This document shows, in pieces, positions 1 through 8,273 of a stretch of DNA of 64,000 bases. A model generated the notes under the pieces. The model worked only from the letters and a program-made list of their open reading frames with translations, searched no databases and had not been told where the DNA came from. The stretch is from Myxococcales bacterium. Its GTDB lineage: Bacteria; Myxococcota_A; Polyangia; Nannocystales; Nannocystaceae. The position numbers and the translations under genes were made by a program. The DNA is taken from contig JACKDU010000005.1 in assembly GCA_020633335.1 (NCBI GenBank), positions 434,001 through 498,000 on the forward strand. The letters are read 5' to 3'. The first letter of the stretch is position 1; the number at the start of each line of letters is the position of its first letter.

Positions 1-409
1 TCCCGAGGCCGAGGCCCGCCGCCTCCTGGCGGCGCTCGAGGGCGGCGACGATCCCCGCGGCCTCGGTGATCCCTTCCCCCACGGACAGGTGCTCGGGCGC
101 CGCTCGCCCGCCGAGCTCGCGTCGATCTTCGGGCCGGCGATGGTCGACGCGCTCGCGGGGGCGCCGCTCGGCGCCTGGATCGTCGCGCGCTCGAGCCTCG
201 GCTGGCACGTCGTCCGGGTCGACGCCCGCGAGGAGGCGAGCCTGCCGGCGCTCGCCGAGGTCCGGCCGCGGCTCGAGCGCGACGTCCGCGACCGCCGGCG
301 GGAGGCGGCGATCGACGCGGCGATCCTGCGCCTGCGGGCGGCGTCGACGATCCGGATCGACGTCGACGATCCGGGGCTGCGGGCGGCGATCGAGGGGCGG
401 CTCCGGTGA
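1..409 (+). CDS. Peptidyl-prolyl cis-trans isomerase (parvulin type), C-terminal part
   Basis: The window opens inside this gene; 135 codons are readable in frame from base 2 to the TGA at 407-409. The visible part has features of a PpiC/parvulin domain end: a GDPFPHG loop, then GRRSPAELASIFG, then the strand GWHVVRVDAREE, which corresponds to the family's usual GYHIIK-type last strand. A charged helical tail (LERDVRDRRREAAIDAAI) follows. Such proteins help fold exported proteins in the periplasm. A HupE-like gene follows within 45 bases and may be co-transcribed. The N terminus, and any signal or chaperone domain, lie outside the window. Confidence 0.75.
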   Translation, partial: PEAEARRLLAALEGGDDPRGLGDPFPHGQVLGRRSPAELASIFGPAMVDALAGAPLGAWIVARSSLGWHVVRVDAREEASLPALAEVRPRLERDVRDRRREAAIDAAILRLRAASTIRIDVDDPGLRAAIEGRLR

Positions 410-436
410 GGGGGCCCGAGCGTCGCGGTCCATGGA

Positions 437-454
437 CATGTCGTAGGGGACATG
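437..454. repeat. Inverted repeat CATGTC-N6-GACATG
   Basis: A perfect 6-bp inverted repeat with a 6-base spacer lies between the isomerase stop and the likely HupE start, its last base being the first base of the GTG at 454. It is one of several TGTC-N6-GACA elements in the window (also at 1394, 17369 and 32319). It could be an operator or a small dispersed repeat. No T-tract follows, so a classic intrinsic terminator is unlikely. Confidence 0.6.
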
Positions 455-1467
455 TGCGAGCGGCGCTCGTCGGGCTCGGCCTCGTGCTCGCGCCGGCGCA
501 CGAGGCGAGCGCCCACGAGATGCGCCCGGCGCTGATGCGGGTCGAGCTCGCGGCGGACGGCGCCGTCGAGATCAGCCTCCGCCTCCCGCCGCAGGTACCG
601 GCGGGCGCCGCTGCGGCCCTCGAGCCCCGCCTCCCCGCGCCCTGCGAGCTCGCGCCCGCGACCCCGCCGGACGCCGAGATCCGCCGCTGGCGGGGCCGCT
701 GCGCCGGTGGCCCGCCGGCGGGCGGTGAGCTCGAGGTGGCCGGCCTCGGCGCGCTCGAGCGGGACCTCGAGGTCGTCGTCGATCTCCGACGGGCCGGCGC
801 GGCGCCGACGACCGCGCTCCTCCGCCGCGGCGCGTCGACCCTCGCGCTCGCGGACGCGGCCGCGCCGGCGCCGATCGGCTACCTCGGCCTCGGGGCCGAG
901 CACATCGTCGCCGGCCTCGATCACCTCGCCTTCGTCGTCGGCCTCGTCCTCCTGGTCGCCGGCGCGCAGGCGCCTGGCGGCCGCCGCTGGGTCGCGCTGA
1001 TCGCCGCGCTCACGGCCTTCACGGCCGCCCACTCGCTGACCCTGGCGGCGGCGTCCCTCGGCTGGCTGCGGCTTCGGAGCGCGCCGGTCGAGGCGGCGAT
1101 CGCCCTCTCGATCGTCCTCCTCGCCCGCGAGGTCGTCCTCGCCCAGCGCGGCGGCGCGAGCTCGCCGACGCCGGCCCGAGGGCGCCCGTGGGCCTTCGCC
1201 TTCGCCTGCGGCCTCCTCCACGGCCTCGGCTTCGCCGGCGCGCTCGCGGAGATCGGCCTCCCCGACGGGGCGATCGTCCCGGCGCTCCTCTTCTTCAACC
1301 TCGGCGTCGAGCTCGGCCAGCTCGCGGTCGCTGCCCTCGGCGTGCTCGCACTCCTGGTGCTCCAAGGTGAGGTGCTCCGCCGTCGGGCGATCCTGTCCGT
1401 GGGGACAGTACTCGGGTCGATCGCCGCGGCCTGGACGATCGCCCGGGTGGTCGCCTTCTGGGGCTAG
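454..1467 (+). CDS. HupE/UreJ family membrane protein
   Basis: This 337-residue protein has a Sec signal peptide (start MRAALVGLGLVLAP, likely cleavage before AHEMRPAL). A soluble domain of about 120 residues follows, then a C-terminal membrane domain of about six helices carrying HIVAGLDHLAFVVGL, the His/Asp signature of the HupE/UreJ family. Some members are nickel or cobalt permeases linked to hydrogenase or urease; no such genes are visible here, so the substrate is unknown. I chose GTG 454 because the signal peptide begins there and AGGGG lies 5 bases upstream. GTG 406, overlapping the previous stop by 4 bases, is the alternative. A TGTC-N6-GACA palindrome lies inside the gene at 1393-1408. 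Confidence 0.85.
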   Translation: MRAALVGLGLVLAPAHEASAHEMRPALMRVELAADGAVEISLRLPPQVPAGAAAALEPRLPAPCELAPATPPDAEIRRWRGRCAGGPPAGGELEVAGLGALERDLEVVVDLRRAGAAPTTALLRRGASTLALADAAAPAPIGYLGLGAEHIVAGLDHLAFVVGLVLLVAGAQAPGGRRWVALIAALTAFTAAHSLTLAAASLGWLRLRSAPVEAAIALSIVLLAREVVLAQRGGASSPTPARGRPWAFAFACGLLHGLGFAGALAEIGLPDGAIVPALLFFNLGVELGQLAVAALGVLALLVLQGEVLRRRAILSVGTVLGSIAAAWTIARVVAFWG

Positions 1468-1485
1468 CCCGGAGGGCGCGCGAGC

Positions 1486-2448
1486 TCAGGGGAGCCAGAG
1501 GCCGGGCGCGCCGACGTGGGCCTTGAGGAGGGCGGGGTTGCCGTTCGCGCCGCTGTAGAAGGCGAAGTTGGTGATGTAGAGGTTGCGGCGATCGGAGCCG
1601 CGGCCGAAGGCGACGGAGGCCGGGAAGTCGAGGCCGTCGTCGGCGTCGATGATGGTCTCGATCTCGCCCTCGGGCGAGACCCGGACGACGGTGTTGTCGT
1701 CGTTCACCGCGAGGTAGATGTTGCGGTAGTAGTCGAGGGCGAGGCCGTCGGCGCCGTGGAGCTGCGGATCTTCGACGATCAGCACCGGCTCCTCGGGGAA
1801 GCCGTCGCAGTCGATCGGGATCCGGACGAGGCGGCCCATCTGCGTGTTGGAGACGACGAGCGAGTCGCCGTCGACGGCGATGCCGTTGGCGCCCACGGGG
1901 AAGGGGAGGGGGGAGTTCTCGAGGTCGCCGACGAGGAGGTCGTCTTGGAGCCAGAGCTCGCTCTCGTTGGTCGCGGTGTTGATGCGATGGATGGCGCCGC
2001 CGATCGCCTCCGTGACGTAGAGGTTGCCGGAGAAGTCGAGCGCCACGCCGTCGGGGAGGGTCGAGGCCGCGTCGAACGCCGCGATCATCGTCGTCTCACC
2101 GCCGGGGCTCACCTTGTAGATCCCCTGGGTCCCCGGCGTGAACGAGGCGAGGGCGACGTAGAGGGTGCCGGCGCCGCTGGTCGTGATGCCGAGGAGATAG
2201 CCGGGGCCGGTGTCGATCTGGGCGTAGGTCGAGACCTTGCCGTAGGGCGAGATCTTGAGGATCTCGCCGGTCGTCGCCACCGAGACGTAGCGGTTGTTGT
2301 GGATGTCGACGGCGACGCCCTCCGGCAGCTCACCGAGCCCGGCGTCAAAGCTGAGGATCTCCGTCACCTGACCGACGCAGTAGGCGACCGCCTCGGGGGC
2401 GAAGGTGAGGGGGAGAGTGAGGGCGATGAGCGTGGCAAGTGGGCGCAT
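1486..2448 (-). CDS. Secreted SMP-30/NHL-like beta-propeller protein
   Basis: A 320-residue protein with a signal peptide (MRPLATLIALTLPLTF..., likely cut after EAVA). The body is made of repeated propeller strands such as LPEGVAVDIHNNRYV, LPDGVALDFSGNLYV and GADGLALDYYRNIYL, the pattern of SMP-30/gluconolactonase and NHL propellers. Members may hydrolyse lactones or act as binding scaffolds. No specific catalytic residues can be assigned with confidence. ATG 2448 is preferred because it gives a compact signal peptide; an in-frame ATG at 2463 would add five residues. The gene is convergent with HupE, leaving an 18-base gap. Confidence 0.8.
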   Translation of the reverse strand: MRPLATLIALTLPLTFAPEAVAYCVGQVTEILSFDAGLGELPEGVAVDIHNNRYVSVATTGEILKISPYGKVSTYAQIDTGPGYLLGITTSGAGTLYVALASFTPGTQGIYKVSPGGETTMIAAFDAASTLPDGVALDFSGNLYVTEAIGGAIHRINTATNESELWLQDDLLVGDLENSPLPFPVGANGIAVDGDSLVVSNTQMGRLVRIPIDCDGFPEEPVLIVEDPQLHGADGLALDYYRNIYLAVNDDNTVVRVSPEGEIETIIDADDGLDFPASVAFGRGSDRRNLYITNFAFYSGANGNPALLKAHVGAPGLWLP

Positions 2449-2593
2449 TGTCGGACTCCTCAAGCGTCGGAGACGGGCGGGTTGTTTGGAGATCTTGACG
2501 GGCTATTTGGGTGATGTCGAGAGGTCGAGAGGCGACACGATCTGGCAACAATTGGGGCTCAGCGAGTCGCGGCTCCCTTGTCGATATCTACGA

Positions 2594-2613
2594 ACATGTC
2601 TTGTCGGTCATGT
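2594..2613. repeat. Imperfect palindrome in the 2449-2671 intergenic region
   Basis: ACATG and CATGT arms enclose a 10-base centre. The core reads TGTC-N6-GTCA, one base off the TGTC-N6-GACA element found elsewhere in the window, and the flank TCATGTGC resembles the flank ACATGTGC of the element at 437-454. The region holds no gene. It is richer in A+T than the neighbouring genes and must contain the promoter of the beta-propeller gene. Confidence 0.4.
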
Positions 2614-2671
2614 GCGCTTGATCTGCCTATTATGCCTACATTGTCGACTCGCTCGGACCGGCCGCGTCCGC

Positions 2672-4276
2672 TCAGCGGCGGAAGGTGCCGGTCGGGCTGA
2701 GCTGCACCTCGCGGTGCTCGAGGCCGCCGCGGATCTGGCGGGTGAGCGCCCGCCGCGAGCGCGAGAGCGCGAGGAGGGCGTAGACCGAGGCGAGGAGCGG
2801 GACGTCATAGACGAAGGGCCGGGGGCCGAGCGAGTCGCCGCTGCCGTAGAAGCCGCCGTCGCTCGCCTGCATGTCGAGGAGGAGGGCGACCGAGTGGCTG
2901 AGCTCGATGCGGTCGAGGCCGTGGCGGTCGGACGCGAGGCCGGCGATCGAATAGGCCGTGCTCAGGAGGTGGATCTCGTCGCTGCCGGGCGAGAGGCTCC
3001 AGCCGCCGGAGGGGCGGCGGCTCTTTCGAAGGTAGGCGAGGGCGCCGGCGCGGACCCGCTCGATCGTCGGCGTCGACGCGCAGAGGGCGGCGGCGCTGAG
3101 GACATGGAGCGCGGGGTAGCTCGATCCGAGCTTCCATTCGGCGCGGAAGGAGCCGTCGGCGCGCTGGGCCTTCCCGAGCCACCGCCACGCGCGGTCGATC
3201 CGTCCGGCGAAGCAGCCCTCGCTGCTGAGGCGGAGCGCGAGGATCGCCTTCGCGGTGATCTCGGCCTCGGAGGCGGCGCCGCGGACGAAGGTCGGGAAGC
3301 CGCCGTCGTCGTTCTGAAGGGCCAGGAGGTACCACTGGGCCCGGCGGATCGCCGCGCGGTGGCCGATGCGGTCGTGGCGGGTGAGGAGCGTGAGGGCGAC
3401 GCTGGTGTCATCGGCGTCGGTCTGTTGGACCCCCTCGGCGAAGCCCCAGCCGCCGTCGTCCCGCTGGAGCGCGGCGACGTAGCGGGCGACGGTGTTGAGA
3501 TCGCAGGTCGAGGGGCGGGCCTCCCGCAGCACGAGGCCGCTGAGACACGTGACCCACACGTCCTCGTCGGCGATGAAGGGGACGCCGCCGTCCGCGCGGA
3601 CCTGGCGGAGTACGTAGAAGACGCCGCGGGCGATCGCGCTGGGGTCGGCCCCCGCGCGGTGGAGGGCGAGGAGCGCGACGAGGGTGGCGAGGACGTGATG
3701 CTCCCAGCCCCCGTCGTCGGCCTGGTGCGCGACGATGAATTCGACCTCCGCGGGGTCGATGTCGTCTGGCCGACCCTGGAGGTGGGCGAGGAGGATCCGG
3801 AGGGCGGTGAGGATGACCGAGACCCAGAGCTGGTTGCCGGGCTGATGGGCGGCGTCGCGAGGGATGTTGATCGACGGCGGCGGCGTCGCACCCAGCTCCG
3901 CGAAGAGGACCTTGAATAGTAGGAGCTTGCGCGCCTGCGTCGGGTGGTCGAAGTGTGCGAGGGCCGCGTCGAGCCGCGCCGAGCCCAGCGCCGTGACCTC
4001 CTCGCCGAGGACGCGGCGGCAGAGGAGGGCGCTGATGACCTCATCGAGGTTCCCGCGGCGGGGGTGGCTGGCCTCGATGTAGCGGCGACAGTATGCCGCG
4101 AGCGCGTCGACCGCTGGGATCCTCGCGTCGATCTCCTGCAGCACGTGGAGGAAGAGGCCGGTCTCGAGGGGGCGGGCCTCGCAGCCGCCGGCGAAGCGGC
4201 CCGAGGCGGTCATCTTCGAGGCGATGAAGAGGCTCGCGCGATCGATCGCTTCGTCTAGTTGATCCAACAACGCCAT
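2672..4276 (-). CDS. Class II (DxDD) terpene cyclase-like protein
   Basis: A 534-residue all-helical protein with at least six QW-type repeats (QADDGGW, QRDDGGWGF, QNDDGGFPTF, QRADGSF, RPSGGWS, QASDGGFYG), the signature of the squalene-cyclase/terpene-cyclase beta-gamma fold. The sequence TDADDTS (DADD at residues 287-290) matches the DxDD proton-donor motif of class II cyclases. The length fits bacterial class II cyclases that protonate and cyclise FPP or GGPP (about 500-550 residues) better than squalene-hopene cyclase (about 630). No DDxxD class I domain is seen, so the product would keep its diphosphate. A divergent HAD phosphatase follows, then a P450. The AGGAGGT ribosome site, 9 bases upstream, supports ATG 4276. 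The true substrate is unknown. Confidence 0.8.
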   Translation of the reverse strand: MALLDQLDEAIDRASLFIASKMTASGRFAGGCEARPLETGLFLHVLQEIDARIPAVDALAAYCRRYIEASHPRRGNLDEVISALLCRRVLGEEVTALGSARLDAALAHFDHPTQARKLLLFKVLFAELGATPPPSINIPRDAAHQPGNQLWVSVILTALRILLAHLQGRPDDIDPAEVEFIVAHQADDGGWEHHVLATLVALLALHRAGADPSAIARGVFYVLRQVRADGGVPFIADEDVWVTCLSGLVLREARPSTCDLNTVARYVAALQRDDGGWGFAEGVQQTDADDTSVALTLLTRHDRIGHRAAIRRAQWYLLALQNDDGGFPTFVRGAASEAEITAKAILALRLSSEGCFAGRIDRAWRWLGKAQRADGSFRAEWKLGSSYPALHVLSAAALCASTPTIERVRAGALAYLRKSRRPSGGWSLSPGSDEIHLLSTAYSIAGLASDRHGLDRIELSHSVALLLDMQASDGGFYGSGDSLGPRPFVYDVPLLASVYALLALSRSRRALTRQIRGGLEHREVQLSPTGTFRR

Positions 4277-4392
4277 CCTCTAGCTACCTCCTCGCGTCAA
4301 TATGACGCGACTAGCCATCGCACGATCTCGCGGGGGCAAGCGGGCGCGATCGCGACGGTCGTGAACTGTAGGTACTTGTTTTACCCGAGCGA

Positions 4393-4410
4393 AGTATCTA
4401 TAAAGATACT
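4393..4410. promoter_or_regulatory. Perfect 7-bp palindrome in the cyclase/phosphatase divergent promoter
   Basis: AGTATCT and AGATACT arms flank ATAA, an 18-bp palindrome with no mismatch, in the 163-bp gap between the divergent terpene cyclase and HAD genes. It ends 29 bases before the HAD start codon and lies in the most A+T-rich part of the gap. It is likely an operator able to control both genes. The cognate regulator is not evident. Confidence 0.55.
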
Positions 4411-4439
4411 GTAGGCGAGTAGAGCCGTCGAGGACCTTT

Positions 4440-5177
4440 ATGCGGATCGCAGTGCTCGACATCGACGGGACCATGCTCTCAGGGTCAGTGGGGCTCTCGC
4501 TGCTCAGGGAGCTGCGCCTACGGGGGCTCGGGACCCCGTCGATGATTGATTCGGTGTTTTCGACGCTGGATCGCTATCGTCGCGGGGAGATCGACTATCG
4601 GGCCATGGTCGACGAGACGACGGTCGCGTATGGTGCTGCGATTCGCGGCCTTGAGACCACAACCGTGTCCGCGCTCGCGGGGGAGGTCTGGGGCGAATGT
4701 CGGCCGCGGCTATTCGCGTTCGTCCGGCCGATGGTGGCGCGGCTGCAGCGCTGGGGGCTGCGGCCGGTGATCATCTCGTCGTCGCCGATCGAGATCGTGG
4801 CTTGCCTCGCGGCCGAGCTCGCGGTCAACGACGCCGTCGGCTCGCGCTTCGCCGTCGAAGGGGGGACCTACACCGGCGCTTGCGCCTTGATGCCCGGGAG
4901 CGACGGCGGCAAGCTCCGGGCGCTCCGCTGGGCGCTCGATCGCGACGGGAGCAGGGGCGGAGAGCTCGCCGAGCTCATCGACCGAGGGGGCTCCCTTGCC
5001 CTCGGCAACGCCCTCAGCGACGCCTGTGTGCTCGAGCTCGTGGGTCATCCGATCGTCTTTGAGCCGTCGTCCGAGCTGCGGGAGGTGGCGAGCGCACATG
5101 GCTGGCCGATCAGCGATCGAGAGCGCGTCCTGGACGACATGGACCGCCTCCTCGGTCCTGGGTGTGCGGCGCGGTAG
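4440..5177 (+). CDS. HAD-superfamily phosphatase (HAD-IB / SerB-like), putative prenyl-diphosphate phosphatase
   Basis: A 245-residue protein with the HAD motifs: DIDGT near the N terminus (nucleophile D7, acid D9), SSS at 113-115 (motif II), K158 (motif III) and GNALSD at 189-194 (motif IV). The first motif IV Asp, usual in GD..SD, is Asn here; D194 is kept. A helical cap at about residues 15-85 follows the subclass I layout. HAD-like domains are known to dephosphorylate drimenyl diphosphate in some fused class II cyclase enzymes, so dephosphorylating the neighbouring cyclase's product is a reasonable inference. Codons are less G/C-ending than in surrounding genes. Phosphoserine phosphatase remains an alternative. 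Confidence 0.75.
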   Translation: MRIAVLDIDGTMLSGSVGLSLLRELRLRGLGTPSMIDSVFSTLDRYRRGEIDYRAMVDETTVAYGAAIRGLETTTVSALAGEVWGECRPRLFAFVRPMVARLQRWGLRPVIISSSPIEIVACLAAELAVNDAVGSRFAVEGGTYTGACALMPGSDGGKLRALRWALDRDGSRGGELAELIDRGGSLALGNALSDACVLELVGHPIVFEPSSELREVASAHGWPISDRERVLDDMDRLLGPGCAAR

Positions 5178-5205
5178 GAGCCGAGCACCGGGCGCTCCAC
5201 GGTCG

Positions 5206-6573
5206 CTAGTGACGTCGGCGGATCCTCATTTTTAACCCGCCGCGGGGGCGCAGCGTCGTCGCAAAGTCGGGGACCGGGGCCTCGCCGACCCGGGTCAGCT
5301 CGAAGCGCTGGGCGAGGCAGGCGAGGGCGGCGGTCACCTCGAGCATGGCGAGGTGATTGCCCACGCAGGTGCGCGGGCCGAAGCCGAAGTACATCGCGCT
5401 CGCGCGCGCCCGCTGCGGGGTCACGCCGCCCGAGAGGAAGCGCTCGGGGTTGAAGCGATGGGGCTCGGGCCAGAGCTCCGGGTGTCTCTGGGTGAGATAA
5501 GGTGAGATCATCACCGTGCTGCCCGCGGGGATCGCGTAGCCGCCGAGCTCGTCGTCGGCCTCGACGTGGCGGGGGAAGACCCAGAACGGAGGGTAGAGGC
5601 GGAGGGTCTCGTGGACGACGGCGGTGGTCCAGGGGAGCGCGCCGCGATCGGCGCTGAGCGGCGTCCGGCCCTCAAGCGGATCGATCTCGGCGTAGAGGCG
5701 CGCGCGCGCCTCGCGGTCGCTGTCGAGGAGGGCCCAGGACCAGGTGAGCGCGCGCGCCGTCGAGTCGTAGGCGCCGAGGAGGAGCGAGACGGCCTCGTCG
5801 CGGATGAGCCGGTCGGTGATCCAGGAGCCCTCCTGCTCGCTCGCGTCGAGGATCATGGCGAGGAGATCGTGCTTGTCGCGCGTCCGCCGGTGGGCGGCGA
5901 TGGCTTCCATAATAAATGTATCGATCGTCCCGAGGCATGCGCGAAATCGAGTGTTGCGTCGGGTCGGGACGCTCAGCGGGAGGCGGAAGAGCTGGCCGCT
6001 CGCGCCGACAAAGTCGACGGCCTCGACGATCGCTCGCCGGAGCGCGGTGTGCTCCTCGCTGAGGTAGTCGTCGGAGAGCGCGCGGAGGCTGAGGTCGAGC
6101 GTCAGGTGGGTCATCTCCTCGTCGAGGTCGACGGTCCCCATTGCGTCCGCCGCGCGCCCCCATCGCTCGACCATTACCTCCAACGCGCCCGCGATCCGCG
6201 AGTCGAAGTAGTCGAGCGCGCGGGGGACGAAGTGGGGCTGAAGGAGCCTGCGCTGGCGGGCCCACGACTCGCCGTTGCTCGCCGGGAGCCCGTCGCCGAG
6301 GAGCACGCGGGCGCGGTGCGAGGCCTTTGTGTAGTTCTCCCGGCGAGTGGCGAGCACCTCTTGAATGTGCTCGGGATGGACGACGGAGACCATCAGGCGG
6401 GCGCCGACGCGGACCGAGCTCAGGTCGCCGTAGGCGCGCCACATGTGCGATAGGAGCTCGAAGAGGCGGCCGCTGGCGACCTCGGGGAGCGCGCCGAGGG
6501 GGGTTGGCGGCCGCGGCCCCGGCGGGGTTCGTCGGCGTATGTGTGCGAGAAGGGCGCGGAGCGAGATCGCCAT
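5206..6573 (-). CDS. Cytochrome P450
   Basis: A 455-residue P450 with the I-helix motif GAYDST (267-272), the ExxR motif ETLR (322-325), a PERF-type motif (NPERFL) and the heme-ligand loop FGFGPRTCVGN with Cys403. A Pro-rich hinge (RRRTPPGPRPP) near the N terminus is typical of class II or bacterial CYP110/102-like enzymes. It would hydroxylate a hydrophobic substrate with electrons from an unidentified redox partner. It is convergent with the HAD phosphatase, 28 bases apart, and plausibly decorates the terpene product. A TGTCCA-N6-TGGACA palindrome lies 21 bases upstream of its ATG. Several A/T-ending codons, for example near 5905-5940, suggest acquisition from outside. Confidence 0.95.
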   Translation of the reverse strand: MAISLRALLAHIRRRTPPGPRPPTPLGALPEVASGRLFELLSHMWRAYGDLSSVRVGARLMVSVVHPEHIQEVLATRRENYTKASHRARVLLGDGLPASNGESWARQRRLLQPHFVPRALDYFDSRIAGALEVMVERWGRAADAMGTVDLDEEMTHLTLDLSLRALSDDYLSEEHTALRRAIVEAVDFVGASGQLFRLPLSVPTRRNTRFRACLGTIDTFIMEAIAAHRRTRDKHDLLAMILDASEQEGSWITDRLIRDEAVSLLLGAYDSTARALTWSWALLDSDREARARLYAEIDPLEGRTPLSADRGALPWTTAVVHETLRLYPPFWVFPRHVEADDELGGYAIPAGSTVMISPYLTQRHPELWPEPHRFNPERFLSGGVTPQRARASAMYFGFGPRTCVGNHLAMLEVTAALACLAQRFELTRVGEAPVPDFATTLRPRGGLKMRIRRRH

Positions 6574-6593
6574 CCAGAGTCCGTCCTAGGATC

Positions 6594-6611
6594 TGTCCAC
6601 TATTCTGGACA
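6594..6611. promoter_or_regulatory. Palindrome TGTCCA-N6-TGGACA upstream of the P450
   Basis: An 18-bp perfect dyad lies 21 bases upstream of the P450 start, in the 203-bp gap between this gene and the divergent histidine kinase. It has the same TGTC-N10-GACA layout as the two tandem dyads upstream of the second P450 (37765-37803). It is likely a transcription factor site. Confidence 0.5.
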
Positions 6612-6695
6612 CTTGAGAGTGTGGTCAGTCGTACCCATCGAGATGTGCGCGAAATCGACAGAGTCGATTGATTAATCCATCGGTCGTTCTTGTAT

Positions 6696-6714
6696 CACGG
6701 GCCGAGGGCCCGTG
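6696..6714. other. Perfect 8-bp hairpin in the P450/kinase divergent region
   Basis: CACGGGCC and GGCCCGTG arms enclose a GAG loop, 63 bases before the kinase ATG. It would form a strong stem in the kinase leader RNA or a DNA cruciform. There is no T-tract, and the flanking genes are divergent, so a terminator role is not expected. Leader attenuation or protein binding is possible. Confidence 0.4.
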
Positions 6715-6776
6715 GTATTGTGACCGAGTCTCGCGCCTATTGCCTGCGCGAGTTCTTTGCGTGAGGCGTCGATAGC

Positions 6777-8273
6777 ATGCAAGAGGAATCCCGCCGAGGC
6801 CCATTCTTCCAGCTCTCTCCTGCGCCCTGCCTGATCCTCCGCGGAGGCGCGACCATCGTCGCCGCCAATCGCGCGTGGGAGCGGCTCGGGTACGATCCTC
6901 AGGAGCTCGTCGGGCGCCCCCTGGAGCGCCTCCTTTATCCGTCTTCCGCGCCGGCGATCCTCGAGTGGCTCGGCGACCTTGAGAGTGCGGCCGGGGACCC
7001 CCACGACACGGAGATCCGCGCCGCGGGCGGCACCTGGCTCGCCCATACGCTCATGGTCGCGGCCGGCGATGGCGGCGATGAGATCGCGCTCCTCGCCCAG
7101 CCGAAGATCGCGGGCGAGAGCGATGATCTGCGGGCGCGGGCGGAGAGCGCCCTGGCGAACTGGCAGGCGCTCTCGTCGTCGCTCGCAGACTTCGTGGTCA
7201 CGGCGGACGTTCATGGGGTCGTCGAGACCCTGAACCGGGACCCGCCCGGGATCCCCCCCGACCAGCTCATCGGTCAGCCCGACTCCTTCTTCACGCCGAT
7301 CGCGCCGTCGGATCGCCCGGCCCTGCGGGCGCGCTTCGAGCACGTCGTGCAGACCGGCGAGTCGGTCACCTACGAGACCCAGGTCGCCTACCCCGACGGG
7401 AACATCGGCACCTTTCATAGCCGGCTCGCGCCGATCCGGGGCGCGCAGGGGATCATCGGCGTGGTGCTCGTGACCCGCGACATCACCGCCCAGCGGCGAG
7501 CGGAGGCCGCCCGCGAGGTCGCGGAGCGGAGCCTGCGCGAGTACATGCGCCAGCTCGAGCGGAGCAACAGCGAGCTCGAGCGCTTCGCCTCGGTCGCCTC
7601 GCACGACCTCCAGGAGCCGCTGCGCAAGATCCAGGCGTTCTCGGAGCGCCTCGATCGCAAGTTCCAGGCGGATCTGCCGCAGACCGGCCGCGACTACATC
7701 GCCCGGATGCAGGAGGCCGCGCGGCGGATGCAGAACCTGATCAACGACCTGCTGATGTTCTCGCGCCTCTCGACCAAGGGGCAGCAGGTCATCGAGGTCG
7801 ACCTCGACCGGACCTTGCGGACGGTGGTCTCGGATCTCGAGGTCCGGATCGAGGAGAGCGGCGGCCGCGTCGAGGTCGGGCCGATGCCGGTGATCTTCGG
7901 CGATCCGACCCGCCTCCGCCAGCTCTTCCAGAACCTGATCGCCAACGCGATCAAGTTCCGCCGCCCCGAGGAGGCGCCGATCGTCAAGATCACCTCGTCC
8001 GTCGAGGGCGAGGGCGAGGACGCGGTCGCGCACATCACGGTCCGCGACAACGGCATCGGCATCGAGGCTGGCTACCGCGAGCGGATCTTCGGGATCTTCG
8101 AGCGGCTCCACGGCCGCGGGAAATATGAGGGCACCGGCATCGGCCTCGCGATCTGCCGCAAGATCTGCGAGCAGCACGGCGGCACGATCGAGGTCGGCGA
8201 GCCCGATGGGCCCGGCACGCTCTTCAAGATCGAGCTGCCGGTCCGGGCGATCGACAAGAAGGCAAGGGCATGA
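6777..8273 (+). CDS. PAS-domain sensor histidine kinase
   Basis: A 498-residue soluble kinase. Two PAS domains (about residues 10-115 and 130-245; the second ends in the typical VTRDITAQRRAE linker) precede a coiled coil. The dimerisation domain carries SHDLQEPLRK (phospho-acceptor H276), the form found in phytochrome-like kinases. The ATPase domain has N-box NLIANAIKF, DNGIGIE and GTGIGLAICRK. No transmembrane segment is seen, so the signal is cytoplasmic. It overlaps the next gene by 4 bases (ATGA) and starts a three-gene signalling operon. Confidence 0.95.
   Translation: MQEESRRGPFFQLSPAPCLILRGGATIVAANRAWERLGYDPQELVGRPLERLLYPSSAPAILEWLGDLESAAGDPHDTEIRAAGGTWLAHTLMVAAGDGGDEIALLAQPKIAGESDDLRARAESALANWQALSSSLADFVVTADVHGVVETLNRDPPGIPPDQLIGQPDSFFTPIAPSDRPALRARFEHVVQTGESVTYETQVAYPDGNIGTFHSRLAPIRGAQGIIGVVLVTRDITAQRRAEAAREVAERSLREYMRQLERSNSELERFASVASHDLQEPLRKIQAFSERLDRKFQADLPQTGRDYIARMQEAARRMQNLINDLLMFSRLSTKGQQVIEVDLDRTLRTVVSDLEVRIEESGGRVEVGPMPVIFGDPTRLRQLFQNLIANAIKFRRPEEAPIVKITSSVEGEGEDAVAHITVRDNGIGIEAGYRERIFGIFERLHGRGKYEGTGIGLAICRKICEQHGGTIEVGEPDGPGTLFKIELPVRAIDKKARA

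Noticed and set aside
454..1467. Hydrogenase or urease locus suggested by the HupE-like protein
   Set aside because: No hydrogenase, urease or nickel-binding accessory genes are in the visible neighbourhood.
2672..4276. Squalene-hopene cyclase
   Set aside because: The chain is about 100 residues too short and a phosphatase accompanies it, which points to a prenyl-diphosphate cyclase instead.
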